From NCBI GenBank assembly GCA_963767565.1, contig CAVYEG010000003.1, positions 1-64,000 of the forward strand: DNA of 64,000 bases. Direction: 5' to 3'. This stretch comes from Palsa-504 sp963767565. Its GTDB lineage: Bacteria > Actinomycetota > Actinomycetes > Streptosporangiales > Streptosporangiaceae. Within the stretch, counting starts at the first letter, position 1. Each line of letters opens with the position of its first letter. Positions 1 through 9,800 of the stretch are shown piece by piece. The notes under the pieces are model-generated. The model had not been told where the DNA came from, made no database searches, and saw nothing but the letters and a program-made list of their open reading frames with translations. Made by a program: the position numbers and the translations under genes.

Positions 1-198
1 CAGATGATCTAGGGCACCGTGTGCCCGGCCGACCTGGTCATCGGGACTGCGGCCGTAACCGGCCGGTCGTGCCGTAGACAAGGGACCGGTCGGCGAGCGG
101 GGTGGCGCAGCACATAGCCTCAATCCACGTGCGCCGTGAGGCGCTGACGATTCGAGTGGAGGTGAGAGACCTTCACCGCTGTCCTTGTCGCAGCAGGG
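1..198. other. Left edge, no recognisable gene
   Basis: I see no supported gene here. The stretch lies beyond the Cas3-like fragment and does not continue its homology (no helicase motif III follows the DEVH box), so another rearrangement boundary probably lies near position 199. Confidence 0.4.
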
Positions 199-312
199 CA
201 TGTATGGATCGCAGGCGTGCACCTCATCCACGATGACGGTCTTGCCGGCCAGGCCGAACATGCGCAGCACGTTGTACCGGCTCTTCAGGACCGCCATCAG
301 CGCCTGGTCGGT
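199..312 (-). pseudogene. cas3: Fragment of Cas3 helicase (motif II region)
   Basis: The minus strand encodes 38 codons that read like the centre of a type I CRISPR Cas3 helicase. They run from TDQALMAVLKSRYN through LRMFGLAGKTVIVDEVHA to DPYM. DEVH is the Walker B box, and the GLAGK-hydrophobic-DEVHAxDxYM layout is, from family knowledge, specific to Cas3 rather than to general SF2 helicases. The match starts abruptly at the edge of the transposase homology and stops just after DPYM, so this is a fragment with no function. No other cas gene or CRISPR array is visible in the window. Confidence 0.65.
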
Positions 313-1021
313 TCTTGGCGGGCGGGACGAGCACAGCTATGCCGCGGGCGGCCTGTGCGGCGGCGAACGCCTGGCCGTTGAAGCCCTTGTCGGCCAGCAG
401 GTCACGGGGCCAGGGCCCGGATTGGAGCAGGTCGTCGGCGACCTGGCGCTCGTTCACCGCGGCGGGCACGATGCTCCAGGCCCGGACGATCCGGGAACCG
501 AGATCAGCCTTGACGGCCAGCCGGAAGCCGTAAAACCATTCCGCGTGCGCGGCGTCGCGGCCGAACCGGGCGGCCAGGTCGTTGCCCGGCCCGGTCCAGC
601 CGTCCGGACCGCGGACCCGGGAGGTGTGCTTGACCGGCAGCGCGGAGGTATCGACCTGCTGGCAGTCATCGTCGGGCCGCCGGGCCGCCAGCATGGCCCG
701 CAGCTGCTCGAACGCGCCCCACAGCCAGCGGATCCGCCGGTTGGCCTCGCTTTGGTGCGGCAGCTTCGGGAACAGGTGCGCCCAGTCCCGGGCCACCTCG
801 GCCAAGAATCCGGCCTCACTGCGCCGGCCCAGCAGATGCCGCACCAGCGCGATGGCCAGCAATTCGGCGTCGGTACAGGCCGGGGCCGGACCCGGCCGGG
901 AGGGGATGGCGATGGCCCGGGCGCTGATCGCGTCATCAACCAGCACATACACGTAGACGAACAGATCCTCGGTTGGCAGCATAGGAGGGGGCCTCTGCAG
1001 GACAAGGGACTCGACACCCAC
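224..1021 (-). pseudogene. Truncated IS982-like DDE transposase
   Basis: The first ~236 of 265 residues look like a DDE transposase of the IS982 type. A helical N-terminal part contains HQSEANRRIRWLWGAF, the first catalytic Asp region is VDTSALPVKH, then come WFYGFRLAVK and the second region LLADKGFNG. The third acidic region is missing: homology ends at about position 313, after which the frame runs into the Cas3-like fragment and stops at 224. The start may be the ATG at 982 rather than 1021. The enzyme should be inactive. I infer insertion into, or recombination with, a cas3 gene followed by decay. Confidence 0.75.
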
Positions 1022-1100
1022 TTGTCTCTCGCAGAGGCCACCTCACGTCAAGGCCGCCGAGACCAACCCACATAACGCGCCTAAGAACTCAGGCTTACTT

Positions 1101-1270
1101 GGAGAGCGGGACAAAGCAGGGAGGCCACGCGGCGAGCGCCACGGGATCCGGTGCCTGGACCGGGCACCTGGTGTGTCGTGCTGGGGTGTACCCCGACCCC
1201 GACACACCAGGCAGGGCCAGCCCGAGCCACCGGCGAGCCAGAGCTGCCCCCCAAATTTGTCCCGCTCTCC
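1101..1270. mobile_element. 170-bp MITE-like element with 15-bp terminal inverted repeats
   Basis: Perfect 15-bp inverted repeats (ggagagcgggacaaa at 1101-1115 and its complement at 1256-1270) bound a stretch with no real ORF. Inside it, 1169-1180 and 1199-1210 form a second inverted repeat (cctggtgtgtcg / cgacacaccagg). Short length, perfect ends and an internal hairpin suggest a non-autonomous element. I could not see a convincing target-site duplication, and the transposase that would mobilise it is not in the window. It lies just beyond the 3' end of the phospholipase gene, so a role as a terminator is an alternative. Confidence 0.5.
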
Positions 1271-1358
1271 CTAACATCTGGAGGAAATGATCGCGCGCCG
1301 TATCGAGGTCCAGCTCAGAGCCGTCGGAGTTCCGGGTCCCCAGACGAACCGCCCACCG

Positions 1359-2516
1359 TCAGACCAGCGGCTCGGTGAACGGCGACGTCGAGTCGATCCA
1401 TCGGTCGAAGACCGCGGAACCGGCGGTGCCGAAACGGTCGCTGCGCACGTCGATGCGGTCCAGATGCCAGTCTGGGCCGTTGCCGGAGTTGTCGCGCTGC
1501 ACGGTGATCGACTGCAGTGCGCCCAGGTCGTCGCTCTGGATCGTCACCCAGTTCGTGCTGTCGCTCTCCATCCGTTTCACGAGGTCTGTGTTGACGGTCT
1601 TACTGGCCGAACCCAGAGACCCGTGCAGCGTGAACGTGACGTTGGCATCGGTACCAGCCATCCACTTGTCGGTGGTGTGGACGTGCAGGCCATAGCCGAA
1701 GTTCCCCGGATGGAACGGGTTGTGTGCTCGGGTTGCCGGACGGATCAGCCCGGCGAACTCGGCCTCCGCGGCGATGTTCACCAGATCGCCTACGTCGTCG
1801 GTGATCGCCCCGTCGACGCCGACGCGGATGTACTCGCGCAGGTCGGCGTGTGAGTTCACTGTCCACACGTAAATGAATCGCGGCCGGCCGACCTGGGCGC
1901 GGATCCCGCATGCGCCCTCCAGCGTGTACCGGTAGTACGGGCCGAGGATGAAGTTCGCGAAACTGATGCCATTGCCGTAGCCCTGATGTTGCACGCCACG
2001 GCTGGTGAAGTAGTTGGTCACCGCGCCGGGGTCGTCCTCGGCGTCCACCATCAGGCCCTCGCGCGGTCCGAGAATGTCGATGATCCGGTCGAAGAACTGA
2101 CCGCTGCTGATCTTACCGACCGAGATGATCACGTTCAGGTCGTTGTCGAAGGTCAGGTTCTGGCGAATGGCGGTGAGCAGTTCAAAGCCGTGATCCGGCG
2201 AGGTCGCCTCCGTCTTGCAGTCGAAAACTATCAGCGAGAGCTGCGGATTCTCGGCGGCCAGCTGATGGACGTCCTTTAGGTAGGCGACGAGGCTGGGCGC
2301 CGAGGAGTCGCCGGTGCCGTGGCTGATGCACAGCTGCTCGGGATGGTCTTCGTATACCTGGACGTCGGGCTCGAGCGCGGTTGCCCCGGCGTTGACGTCG
2401 TCGCGGGCTTTCGCGGTCGTGTTCGGGTTGTGGCCCACGATGTAGAAGGGCCGCGGCCCGAAGCGGCCGGCCGTTCGACGGTCACCGAAGTTTTGGGCTC
2501 CGACAGCCGCCCGCAC
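1359..2516 (-). CDS. Sphingomyelinase D/PLD-like phosphodiesterase domain plus PLAT domain (3' part of a frameshifted gene)
   Basis: Numbered from the ATG at 2516 (385 codons), residues 22-255 match the GDPD-fold phospholipase D/sphingomyelinase D family of spider venoms and corynebacteria. His29 lies in IVGHNPN, Glu49 and Asp51 in ALEPDV, His66 in ISHGTGD, Asp99 and Lys101 in VFDCKTE, and Trp218 in YVWTVN. These correspond to the two catalytic histidines and the Mg ligands. Residues 272-380 form a PLAT/LH2 beta-sandwich (GTDANVTFTLHG; PDWHLDRIDV), a lipid-surface or protein-binding module. The expected role is hydrolysis or transphosphatidylation of choline-type phospholipids. The first 21 codons are an alternative reading of the upstream gene's repeat domain, so this is probably the C-terminal half of the protein encoded upstream. 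No signal peptide is present. Confidence 0.8.
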   Translation of the reverse strand: MRAAVGAQNFGDRRTAGRFGPRPFYIVGHNPNTTAKARDDVNAGATALEPDVQVYEDHPEQLCISHGTGDSSAPSLVAYLKDVHQLAAENPQLSLIVFDCKTEATSPDHGFELLTAIRQNLTFDNDLNVIISVGKISSGQFFDRIIDILGPREGLMVDAEDDPGAVTNYFTSRGVQHQGYGNGISFANFILGPYYRYTLEGACGIRAQVGRPRFIYVWTVNSHADLREYIRVGVDGAITDDVGDLVNIAAEAEFAGLIRPATRAHNPFHPGNFGYGLHVHTTDKWMAGTDANVTFTLHGSLGSASKTVNTDLVKRMESDSTNWVTIQSDDLGALQSITVQRDNSGNGPDWHLDRIDVRSDRFGTAGSAVFDRWIDSTSPFTEPLV

Positions 2517-4075
2517 AGGCGTTGCCGTGCACCGATCCGCTCCTCCACGGCGAGCTCGCGGCTCAGCCCGACCGTGGTTATCGGATGCAATGCGTCGGCC
2601 GTCGCGGCCCCGAGGTACAGCGGCGGGTTCACGCTGAGCACGTACACCTCAACCGCCGCGCCGGGCAGGACGCCGCGTACCCCGACGCTGCGCGAGCCGG
2701 TGGTGAGCGGTCCGGCCACGTCCACCGGGGCCGGGGCTGGATGGGCCTGCACCGGCTGGTCGCCGGAATCTGTGCTGGTATCGCTGCAGGCCCATTGCCG
2801 CACGAAGACCTTTGTTCCCTCGATGAGCAGCGGCGCCACTCCTATCACCATGTTGGTGCTTGTGGCCAGTACCTGGTCACTGATGGCGAGATCGCCGGCC
2901 GGGCCGCTGGCGACCGCCTGCAGCAGCGCGCCGCGATGGGCGTTGGTGACGCTGACCGACGCGGTGCACGAGAACAGGGGGCCGAGCACGGTCGGTGCGG
3001 GGACGCCGGCCTCGTGCGGGTCGACCGAGACCGCTGCCGCCGGCGCGCTGATCACCCCGCACGCTTCCTGGGTTGCGCTCACCGGATCGGTGGTGAGGGC
3101 TGGGATGCGGCAGTCCAACCAGGTTTGGTCCGGCGGCGTCGACCCGTCGTAGATCGTCTGGTTCGCGGCCAGGTGCACGGTGGCGCCCGGGCGCAGGCGG
3201 GTGACCCGTACGGCAGTTGCGCCGGCGCAAAGCGGCGCCACCACCACGGGCGGGTCGACGGGCTCGAGCTTGCCGACGGTCACCGGTCCGGACGTCTGCG
3301 GTTGCCGCTCGCACTTGCGGTCGACCTCCTGGCGCACGGTCAGTTCGTCGTCCTCGACGAGCGACTGGGACAGGACGAACCGCTCGGACCCGAGATCGAA
3401 GCCCGCTGAGTCGACGATCCCGGACCGCCGTTCGATCGTCACCGCGGCGCCGTCGAAGACGCCGGTGACCAGGATCGACGCGTCGCAGCCGCGGATCGGT
3501 AGCTGCAGCACCGGCGGCGGCAGCGGCCGGTCCGGGCCGCCGGGGATCCTGTCGGCGGCGCGGCCCACGTCCGGGCCGGGGCCAAGGCCAGGCGCCGACT
3601 GGTGGGCCACTATCCAGCCACCGTCCGGGATGGCGCTGGTGAGGCCGAAGCGGGCCACTCCCTCGCCCGCCTTGCCGGTGCCGATCACCGCACCGTTGGC
3701 CAGCATGGTCACGTCCGCCCCCGGGACGGCGCCGTCGACCCAGACGAACCGCCCGCAGGCGTACAGATGGGTGGCGACGTTCACGTTGCCGAACTCGGCC
3801 GCGCTGGCCGGCGCCGCTGCCACCGGCATCGCCTGGTTGCCCGAGGGAATGTCGCTGCTATCGCCGCCGAGGTGCTGGCGCGCGAAGATCGATTCGGCGC
3901 GCGACAGCACCATCCCGGGCTCGAGGGGGAACCGCTGGTCGCCCGAAGTCGCCACGCCCTTGGCGAGGGTCCGGGTCGCGCTTTCGACCGTCACCGTCGC
4001 GCCGGGGAGCTGTCCGCGCACCCGCACCGACGCGCTCAGCTCGGACAGCGGCCCTACGACGGCGGGCTGCATCAA
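2276..4075 (-). CDS. Tandem beta-sandwich (Ig-like) repeat protein, N-terminal part of the SMaseD-like protein
   Basis: ATG at 4072 (or TTG at 4075). The first ~535 residues consist of six repeats of about 80-95 residues. Each opens with a V-x-G/A-P-L...(C) strand, continues with SVxVxGxxPGAxVxV, and closes with a VxxRQxxCGxxS-type strand. Paired cysteines at equivalent places suggest disulfides in some repeats. The tail beyond about position 2468 is out of frame: the -1 frame there encodes the phospholipase domain, so the last ~64 residues of this ORF are probably not natural. The repeats look like adhesion or stalk modules. The gene starts 10 bp after the 914-aa gene and is probably co-transcribed with it. 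I do not recognise a named family. Confidence 0.7.
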   Translation of the reverse strand: MMQPAVVGPLSELSASVRVRGQLPGATVTVESATRTLAKGVATSGDQRFPLEPGMVLSRAESIFARQHLGGDSSDIPSGNQAMPVAAAPASAAEFGNVNVATHLYACGRFVWVDGAVPGADVTMLANGAVIGTGKAGEGVARFGLTSAIPDGGWIVAHQSAPGLGPGPDVGRAADRIPGGPDRPLPPPVLQLPIRGCDASILVTGVFDGAAVTIERRSGIVDSAGFDLGSERFVLSQSLVEDDELTVRQEVDRKCERQPQTSGPVTVGKLEPVDPPVVVAPLCAGATAVRVTRLRPGATVHLAANQTIYDGSTPPDQTWLDCRIPALTTDPVSATQEACGVISAPAAAVSVDPHEAGVPAPTVLGPLFSCTASVSVTNAHRGALLQAVASGPAGDLAISDQVLATSTNMVIGVAPLLIEGTKVFVRQWACSDTSTDSGDQPVQAHPAPAPVDVAGPLTTGSRSVGVRGVLPGAAVEVYVLSVNPPLYLGAATADALHPITTVGLSRELAVEERIGARQRLCGRLSEPKTSVTVERPAASGRGPSTSWATTRTRPRKPATTSTPGQPRSSPTSRYTKTIPSSCASATAPATPRRPASSPT

Positions 4076-4082
4076 CGCCGTG

Positions 4083-6827
4083 TCAGGGGCCCGTGACGGC
4101 GCTGAGGGTGACGTCCATGTCGATGCCGCTGGTCGGCGTGTAGTCGGTCCAGGTGCCGATCAGTGTGCCGCCCAGTTTGGCCGGGTCGGCGCCGTCCGCG
4201 GCCGAGATGAAGGCCGCGTTGGCTGCCACGACGTCGTCGATGACGGAGGTGAAGCGTGACTGCGGGGTGAGCTTGCCCAGCTGGCCTTGATCGAGCAGCG
4301 AAACGACGTCCTTCTCGTAGCCGGGCTGGATCGCGATGATCACCCGGGCCGCGCCCGCTCGAAGGAACTCGCGGTGCACCGCGTCCGGATGCTCGAGGAA
4401 CAGCTTGGAGCGCTCATTCCAGGCGCTGTCCCAGAAATAGGGATAGAGGAACACGGTGACGTGATCCCAGTCGATCGCGTTCTGCACGAACTTGATGTAT
4501 TCGCCGTACTCCATGACGTGCTGCCAGGTAGCGGCATCGAGGCCGCCGGCGGCCGACGGGTCGATGCTGCCCAGGACCGAGGCCGCATCGTCGAAGCCCG
4601 GAAAGAGCCAGGTCAGCACCAGCCGCATCACCTGCTCACGTTCGAGGCGGCGCAGGTACAGCGCGTCATCGGCGGCGATCTGGCGCCGCAGCGCCGCCGC
4701 CCGGTCGCGGAGATAGGCGCGGTGCTGGCCGTCCTGCACGAGGGCCGCGTCGCGCAGCAGGCTGAAGCATTGGGCACGCCAGGCGTCCATGGCCGCCTCG
4801 GTGGGCTGTGCGGTCAGGGTCAGCTTCAGCTCGCCGTCGAGCACGGTTTGGTGCCGGAAGGCCACGTCGATGGTGCCCGTCGGCGGGACGTCACCGGGGC
4901 CGCGATTCCAGTCCAGGTGTATGTAGCCGTTGGCGTCGGCGTCCACGGACATCCAGCTGCGCCCGGCGATCGCGGTGATCCATATCTGTGAGTGTTCGGT
5001 CCAGCCCCGGACGTTGGCGAACACGTTGAGCTGGTCCAGGCGATACCCGGAGGGCACGGTCACGGCGAGGGCGATGATGCGTTGGGGGGTGGTCCACTTG
5101 ATGCCGTCGTCCGTGGTCAGAGTGACGTAGGGAGTCTCGGTGTCGATCATGTGGACGGTCTCGACGACCGCCGTCTCATCCGGCGGCGCCGGCAGCGCCG
5201 CCCCGTAGCTGTCCGCGAGCTGCTGCCAGTTGCCCCGTCCGATCGAGGACGGGCCGATGGGGAATTCGAATTCGTCGCGCAGCACGTCGTCGATGCCCAG
5301 CAGCTCTGTCCACCGCGCCCGCAGCCGCGCTCCCGGATCGGGCAGCACGACGTCGTAGGCCAGCCGGACACCGTAGCGGTAAAGCTCCGAGCGCCAATTG
5401 CGGACCCGGGCGAAATAGTCGATGAGCATGACCCGGTCCGGGTGCGGGTTCTCCAGCAGGTGGGCCGTGAAGTCCTCCATGCCGGCCACAGTCGTCACCG
5501 TGAAGGATGTCTTGTGGTCTTGGATGGTCCGCGCCGACGCCTTCGAGGTCACGGTGCGCGTCTGCTGTTTCGCCTCCTCCTGGGTCGCGGTATCGTCGAC
5601 CACCGACGAGCCGCCGCCGGCCGTGACCGGTGACGTGAGGGTGACGCCGGTCGAATTCGCCGAAACCGGCTGGCCCATGTTCAGCGTGTTGGAATGGCTG
5701 GTCTGAGTTGCCGTGGACAGCGCGATGTCGTTGGTCTGGGCGACGCCGGTCTCGCTGAAGTTGTCCAGGTGGTCGCTGATCAGCTCGCTGAACTGCTCCT
5801 CGTGCACGGCCCATTCCCGGTGTGCGAGCGTGACCTTCTCGAGGGGCGAGAGCGGCAGGCTGTAGACGAGCTCGCCTCGCTCGACGTCCATCGGCGTCAT
5901 GTCCAGCCGTTCCAGATGCAGCAGGCCCAGTGGTTGCAGCGAGCGCCGGGTCAGCGCGTCCAGGAAGATCGTGACGAGGTACCACCGGCGCAGTAGTTCG
6001 GCTGTGCCGGTCGAGGCCGAAGTCACCGGCACCATGGGGGGGAGGTCCTGGCGCAGCAGGGCGACGAGGGACGTGGCCCGCTCGGTCGCGTTGACCAGGC
6101 CCCAGGCAGTGAGATGGTCGATGCGGGAGGCCAGGTCCGCGCCGAGGTGGGCGGCGAGCACTGTAGAAGCCCCTTCGACGACGGGGAAGGCCGAGACCTG
6201 CCCGGTCGTCGCCGTGCGCACGGTTGCCACCGGCTCCCGAGCGGTGACCACGTGGCTGGCCATGGACGGTCCCGACTGGCTCGCGGCGCCGGGCGGGTCG
6301 CTGAAACGGATCTGGGCGTCCTGGCCCTCGCGCATTGTCGCCGCAGGGGAAAGCTGGTCGGCCGGGCCGGCGTCAACAGTGGGGCTGGCGTCGCTGGAAC
6401 CCGATTCCGTGTGGACGGCGTCACCGGAGCCGGGCATCGAACGCGTCGACATTTGCCGGTCGAGGTCGCGCAGGGCCGCGCGGACCTGGTCCGACGCCTG
6501 CGATCGCAACTCGCCCAGCGCATGCCCGAAGGCTTGCAGTGCGGGCAGGCTGATGCCGATCAGCTGACTGCTCGCGGCGAGGGCCAGGGAGCCGGTCGGG
6601 GCGTCGGTGAGGGCACGGATGGCGGCGACTGCGCCCTGCTGCTCAGGCGTGCCGCCCTGGTGCTCGAGCGAGTCGAGCTCGTCGGTGGTGATCTCGAGTG
6701 ATCGCACCATCGCCGCAAGCCCGAGCGCGTCACCAGGCTGGGCCGCGTCGGCCGGTGGTAGCACCACCGGGGTATAGGACAGCCGATCAAAGCGCCGACG
6801 GGAATTGGTCAGGGGGGGCTGGGCCAT
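4083..6827 (-). CDS. 914-aa protein of unknown function in the phospholipase operon
   Basis: The ATG start at 6827 overlaps the end of the upstream gene by 19 bp, which suggests translational coupling. There is no signal peptide and no clear membrane segment. Residues ~1-130 are helical, ~140-215 are Ser/Thr/Pro-rich and probably flexible, and the middle mixes helices with a Ser/Thr-rich stretch. A beta-rich domain follows (ITAIAGRSWMSVDADANGYIH area), then a basic coiled-coil-like segment and a C-terminal domain with the aromatic motif FLYPYFW at 793-799, followed by REFLRAGAARV. From memory this C-terminal part recurs in large uncharacterised proteins of several phyla, but I cannot name a family. 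A structural or effector role beside the enzymatic partners is inference only. Confidence 0.7.
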   Translation of the reverse strand: MAQPPLTNSRRRFDRLSYTPVVLPPADAAQPGDALGLAAMVRSLEITTDELDSLEHQGGTPEQQGAVAAIRALTDAPTGSLALAASSQLIGISLPALQAFGHALGELRSQASDQVRAALRDLDRQMSTRSMPGSGDAVHTESGSSDASPTVDAGPADQLSPAATMREGQDAQIRFSDPPGAASQSGPSMASHVVTAREPVATVRTATTGQVSAFPVVEGASTVLAAHLGADLASRIDHLTAWGLVNATERATSLVALLRQDLPPMVPVTSASTGTAELLRRWYLVTIFLDALTRRSLQPLGLLHLERLDMTPMDVERGELVYSLPLSPLEKVTLAHREWAVHEEQFSELISDHLDNFSETGVAQTNDIALSTATQTSHSNTLNMGQPVSANSTGVTLTSPVTAGGGSSVVDDTATQEEAKQQTRTVTSKASARTIQDHKTSFTVTTVAGMEDFTAHLLENPHPDRVMLIDYFARVRNWRSELYRYGVRLAYDVVLPDPGARLRARWTELLGIDDVLRDEFEFPIGPSSIGRGNWQQLADSYGAALPAPPDETAVVETVHMIDTETPYVTLTTDDGIKWTTPQRIIALAVTVPSGYRLDQLNVFANVRGWTEHSQIWITAIAGRSWMSVDADANGYIHLDWNRGPGDVPPTGTIDVAFRHQTVLDGELKLTLTAQPTEAAMDAWRAQCFSLLRDAALVQDGQHRAYLRDRAAALRRQIAADDALYLRRLEREQVMRLVLTWLFPGFDDAASVLGSIDPSAAGGLDAATWQHVMEYGEYIKFVQNAIDWDHVTVFLYPYFWDSAWNERSKLFLEHPDAVHREFLRAGAARVIIAIQPGYEKDVVSLLDQGQLGKLTPQSRFTSVIDDVVAANAAFISAADGADPAKLGGTLIGTWTDYTPTSGIDMDVTLSAVTGP

Positions 6828-9800
6828 CGAATTGCCTTTCGCGGTAGGGCTTTGAGGTGCTCGAGCTGGCCGTTGCCGTGCAGGTGTCGGCGGGGATCGA
6901 TCGGGCGGATCGCGGTGGTCGAACCGTCAACGAGGCGTTGCTCCTTCGGCTTGGCTGCCTCGGGGGGCGGCTGCTGGGTGAAGCTGCGGCGGGGAGTGCC
7001 GAGGTCGTGGTCCAGCGACATTCCGGTGACGGGATGCACGACGGTGTACGCCCGCGAGCCGAACCCGACGCTGGCCGACGAGGTAAGGGTCTGCACCTGC
7101 GGGGCGAGACCGCCGCTGCCAGGCCGCCGGGTCGCCGAGATCTGCTGCACGTAGCGGTTCTCGAAGCGGGGGAACTCGTCGAGTTGCAGGTCCTCGCCGG
7201 CGAAGCGGCCTCGCCGATCGCCGTAGAACGCCTCCAGCCGCGGGGTGCGTCCGGGCGGTGATGTCGTGCGGGGAATGTCGAAGCTGCACTCCAGCCCGTT
7301 CGGCGTGCCGACGCCGGAGATGTTCAGGTAGGCCGCGAGCACCTCATGGCGAAACGTGTCGAAGCTGCCGAAGTCGTGCTCGTTGCCCACGACGTAGATC
7401 CAAATGTTGCTGCCGCCCTTGGCCTGGATTTCCTTGCCGTTCCAGGGGTTCGGGGCGTCGTTGTTGGTCCAGTTGGCCTTCAGCGCGCTGAACAGGGCGA
7501 CGTATCCGCTGCCCGTGCGCGCCGATCCGTCTGGCGTGTAGGTGTCCTTGCGGCCGAAGAACCAGGTGCCGCCGTCGGCGTCCTGTTTGTCGGTGTGGTC
7601 GAACATGGCGGTCGGGAACCAGGCGTGGGTGGCGGCGCCAGAAAACTTCCGCAGGTCGACGCTGATGTCATAGATCGCGATGGCGGCTCGCTCGTGCTGC
7701 ACCACCATCGGCAGCGCCAGCGACCCGCTCCAGTAGTTGGGGCCGTCATGGGTGAACGGGTCGTCGATCTTGGTAAGGGCGACCGGCGCGATCACGTCGA
7801 CCAGCGCGTTGTCCAGGCGGACGAGGCCGAAGTCCTCCAGAAACTGCCCGGCTCCGGCGACGAAACTGCCGAGGTCGGTGTTCATGAAGCGCGCGGTCGT
7901 CCATACGCAGGCCTCGAGCCCGAGGCTGGCCTCGACCGGGCTGGTCTGCGCACTCGGCATCCCGACGAGTCGGTTCTGGGTGCTGGACAGCATCGTGTCA
8001 CCGTCGCTGAATGTGACCAGGTTGGCCCGGCTGAGCACGGATCCCTGGTTGAACGTGATCAGCAGCGCCTCGAGGATCTTCTGCAGCGTCGTATCCGGAA
8101 TCTTGGGCTGGTCGTCGCTGCCGTAGTCGATGCCGAAGATGCCGGCGATGAACTTCTCGGCGGCGTGCACGATCGTCTTGACCGTGTCCCACAGGCTTTT
8201 GATCAGATCGGCGAAGTCGTCGACGATGTTGTCTCCGGAGATGAACATCATCACGACGTTGGCCGGAAACGGGATCGCCGCCCAGGCGCCGACCTTGATG
8301 CTGTCCACGATCGAGCCGGCCATGTCCACCAGGAAGCGGATGCCCCACTTGTCGGCCAGCGCGTAGAGAAGCGTGAAGGGTGCGGTGTCGCGCAGGTGGG
8401 GGTGGTTCTCGACGGCTCGCTTCGTGCCCTCCAACGTCTTGGGGGTGAAGAACGCGCCCAGGCTCCACCAGAAGAACATGTCCTCGTCGGTGTCGAAGCC
8501 GACCCCGTTCTCGGCTGCCTCATCGAAGGTGATCGAGACTCGGGACCGGTCGATGAAGTGCTGGTCGCGATCGAGGTAGGCCCGGTCCAGGCCGATGCCC
8601 AGCAGCGCGTCCGGGGCCTGGTACGTCGTGCAGGTGGCCAGGGCGATAGCTGAGGGTTCGACGCCCTTGAAGTCACCCCGGGTGCCGAATAGCAGCTCGA
8701 TCGTGTCGCCTACGGACTGCTCCCAGCCGTAGGCCTTCGCCTCCCAGTAGGCGCGCCCGGCGGTGACACCGAAGCTGCCATGGCAGGTGAATCGGGCCAG
8801 GTCGAAGTAGATGTTGTCGACCACCATTGCGGCCTTGACCCCGATCCGGGCGAGGGCGTCCTGCTGCTCGCGCGGCAGCGCCGGGCGCGGGACGGGGCAG
8901 AATTCAGCCAGGTTGAGCAGCGGAGGCAGGTCTTCGTTGTAGTAGCCGGGTGCGTTCCATTCGGCCATGCCGAAGCGCAGCCGGTGATCGAGCCACCGTT
9001 CTGCTCGCAGCAGCCCGCCGGCCAGGTGCTCGGCGCCGGTTTGCACTGAGCCGTTCGCGCCCAGGCCGGCCCGGGGAAATGTCTGGTCCGGCAGCAACAG
9101 CGCGGCAAACAGCTCGGATTGGGCGAACAGGATCTGGTGGTTCTCCGACCAGAACGTCATCTCATCGCGGCTGCCGCCGTCGAACTTGGTCGCCGCCGGC
9201 TGGTCGATCCAATACTTGAAATAGCGCAGCGCCAGGCGGGCGGCCTCGCGCACCGGGGCATCGATGCGAGGGTCGCCATCGGCGCTCAACATCAGGAAGC
9301 GGATCAGGTCCGTGGAGTGAAAGTCGGCCGTGTCCTTGAGCGCGAAACAGTGCTCGATGACGTGGCTGCGCACCACAGCGCGCCACCAGTAGATCCCGTT
9401 GCGCGAGTAGCTCGGGTAGACGAACTCAGCCGGCACTCCATCGCGTCCGAACAGGTCGCTCAGCACGTCGACACTGGGGTCGAACTTGATCTTCTCCAGA
9501 TAGTCGTCGCCGGTCACCGCGTTGGACCACGCCTGCAACCCCTTGAGCGCCGCCCGTACTGTCCAGATCGGCCCGCAGATAGTGCCGAGGGCGGCGAGAA
9601 ACCTGATCGCGTCCCATGGCGGCTTCAATAGTTCGGAAGGAGGTCGCGGAGGTGGTGGGTCGTAGGTCGAGGGTGGTTTCTCCCATCCGGTGGGCGGGGG
9701 CAGGTCGCGGCCGTCGGGCGGCTTTTCATGGCTCGGCGGCGGAGGCTCCCACGACGACGGGGGCGGCGCGTTCGGGTCGGGTGGGAGCACGTACGGGCCG

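Noticed and set aside
199..312. A working type I CRISPR-Cas system
   Set aside because: Only 38 Cas3 codons exist; no other cas gene, leader or array is visible in the window.
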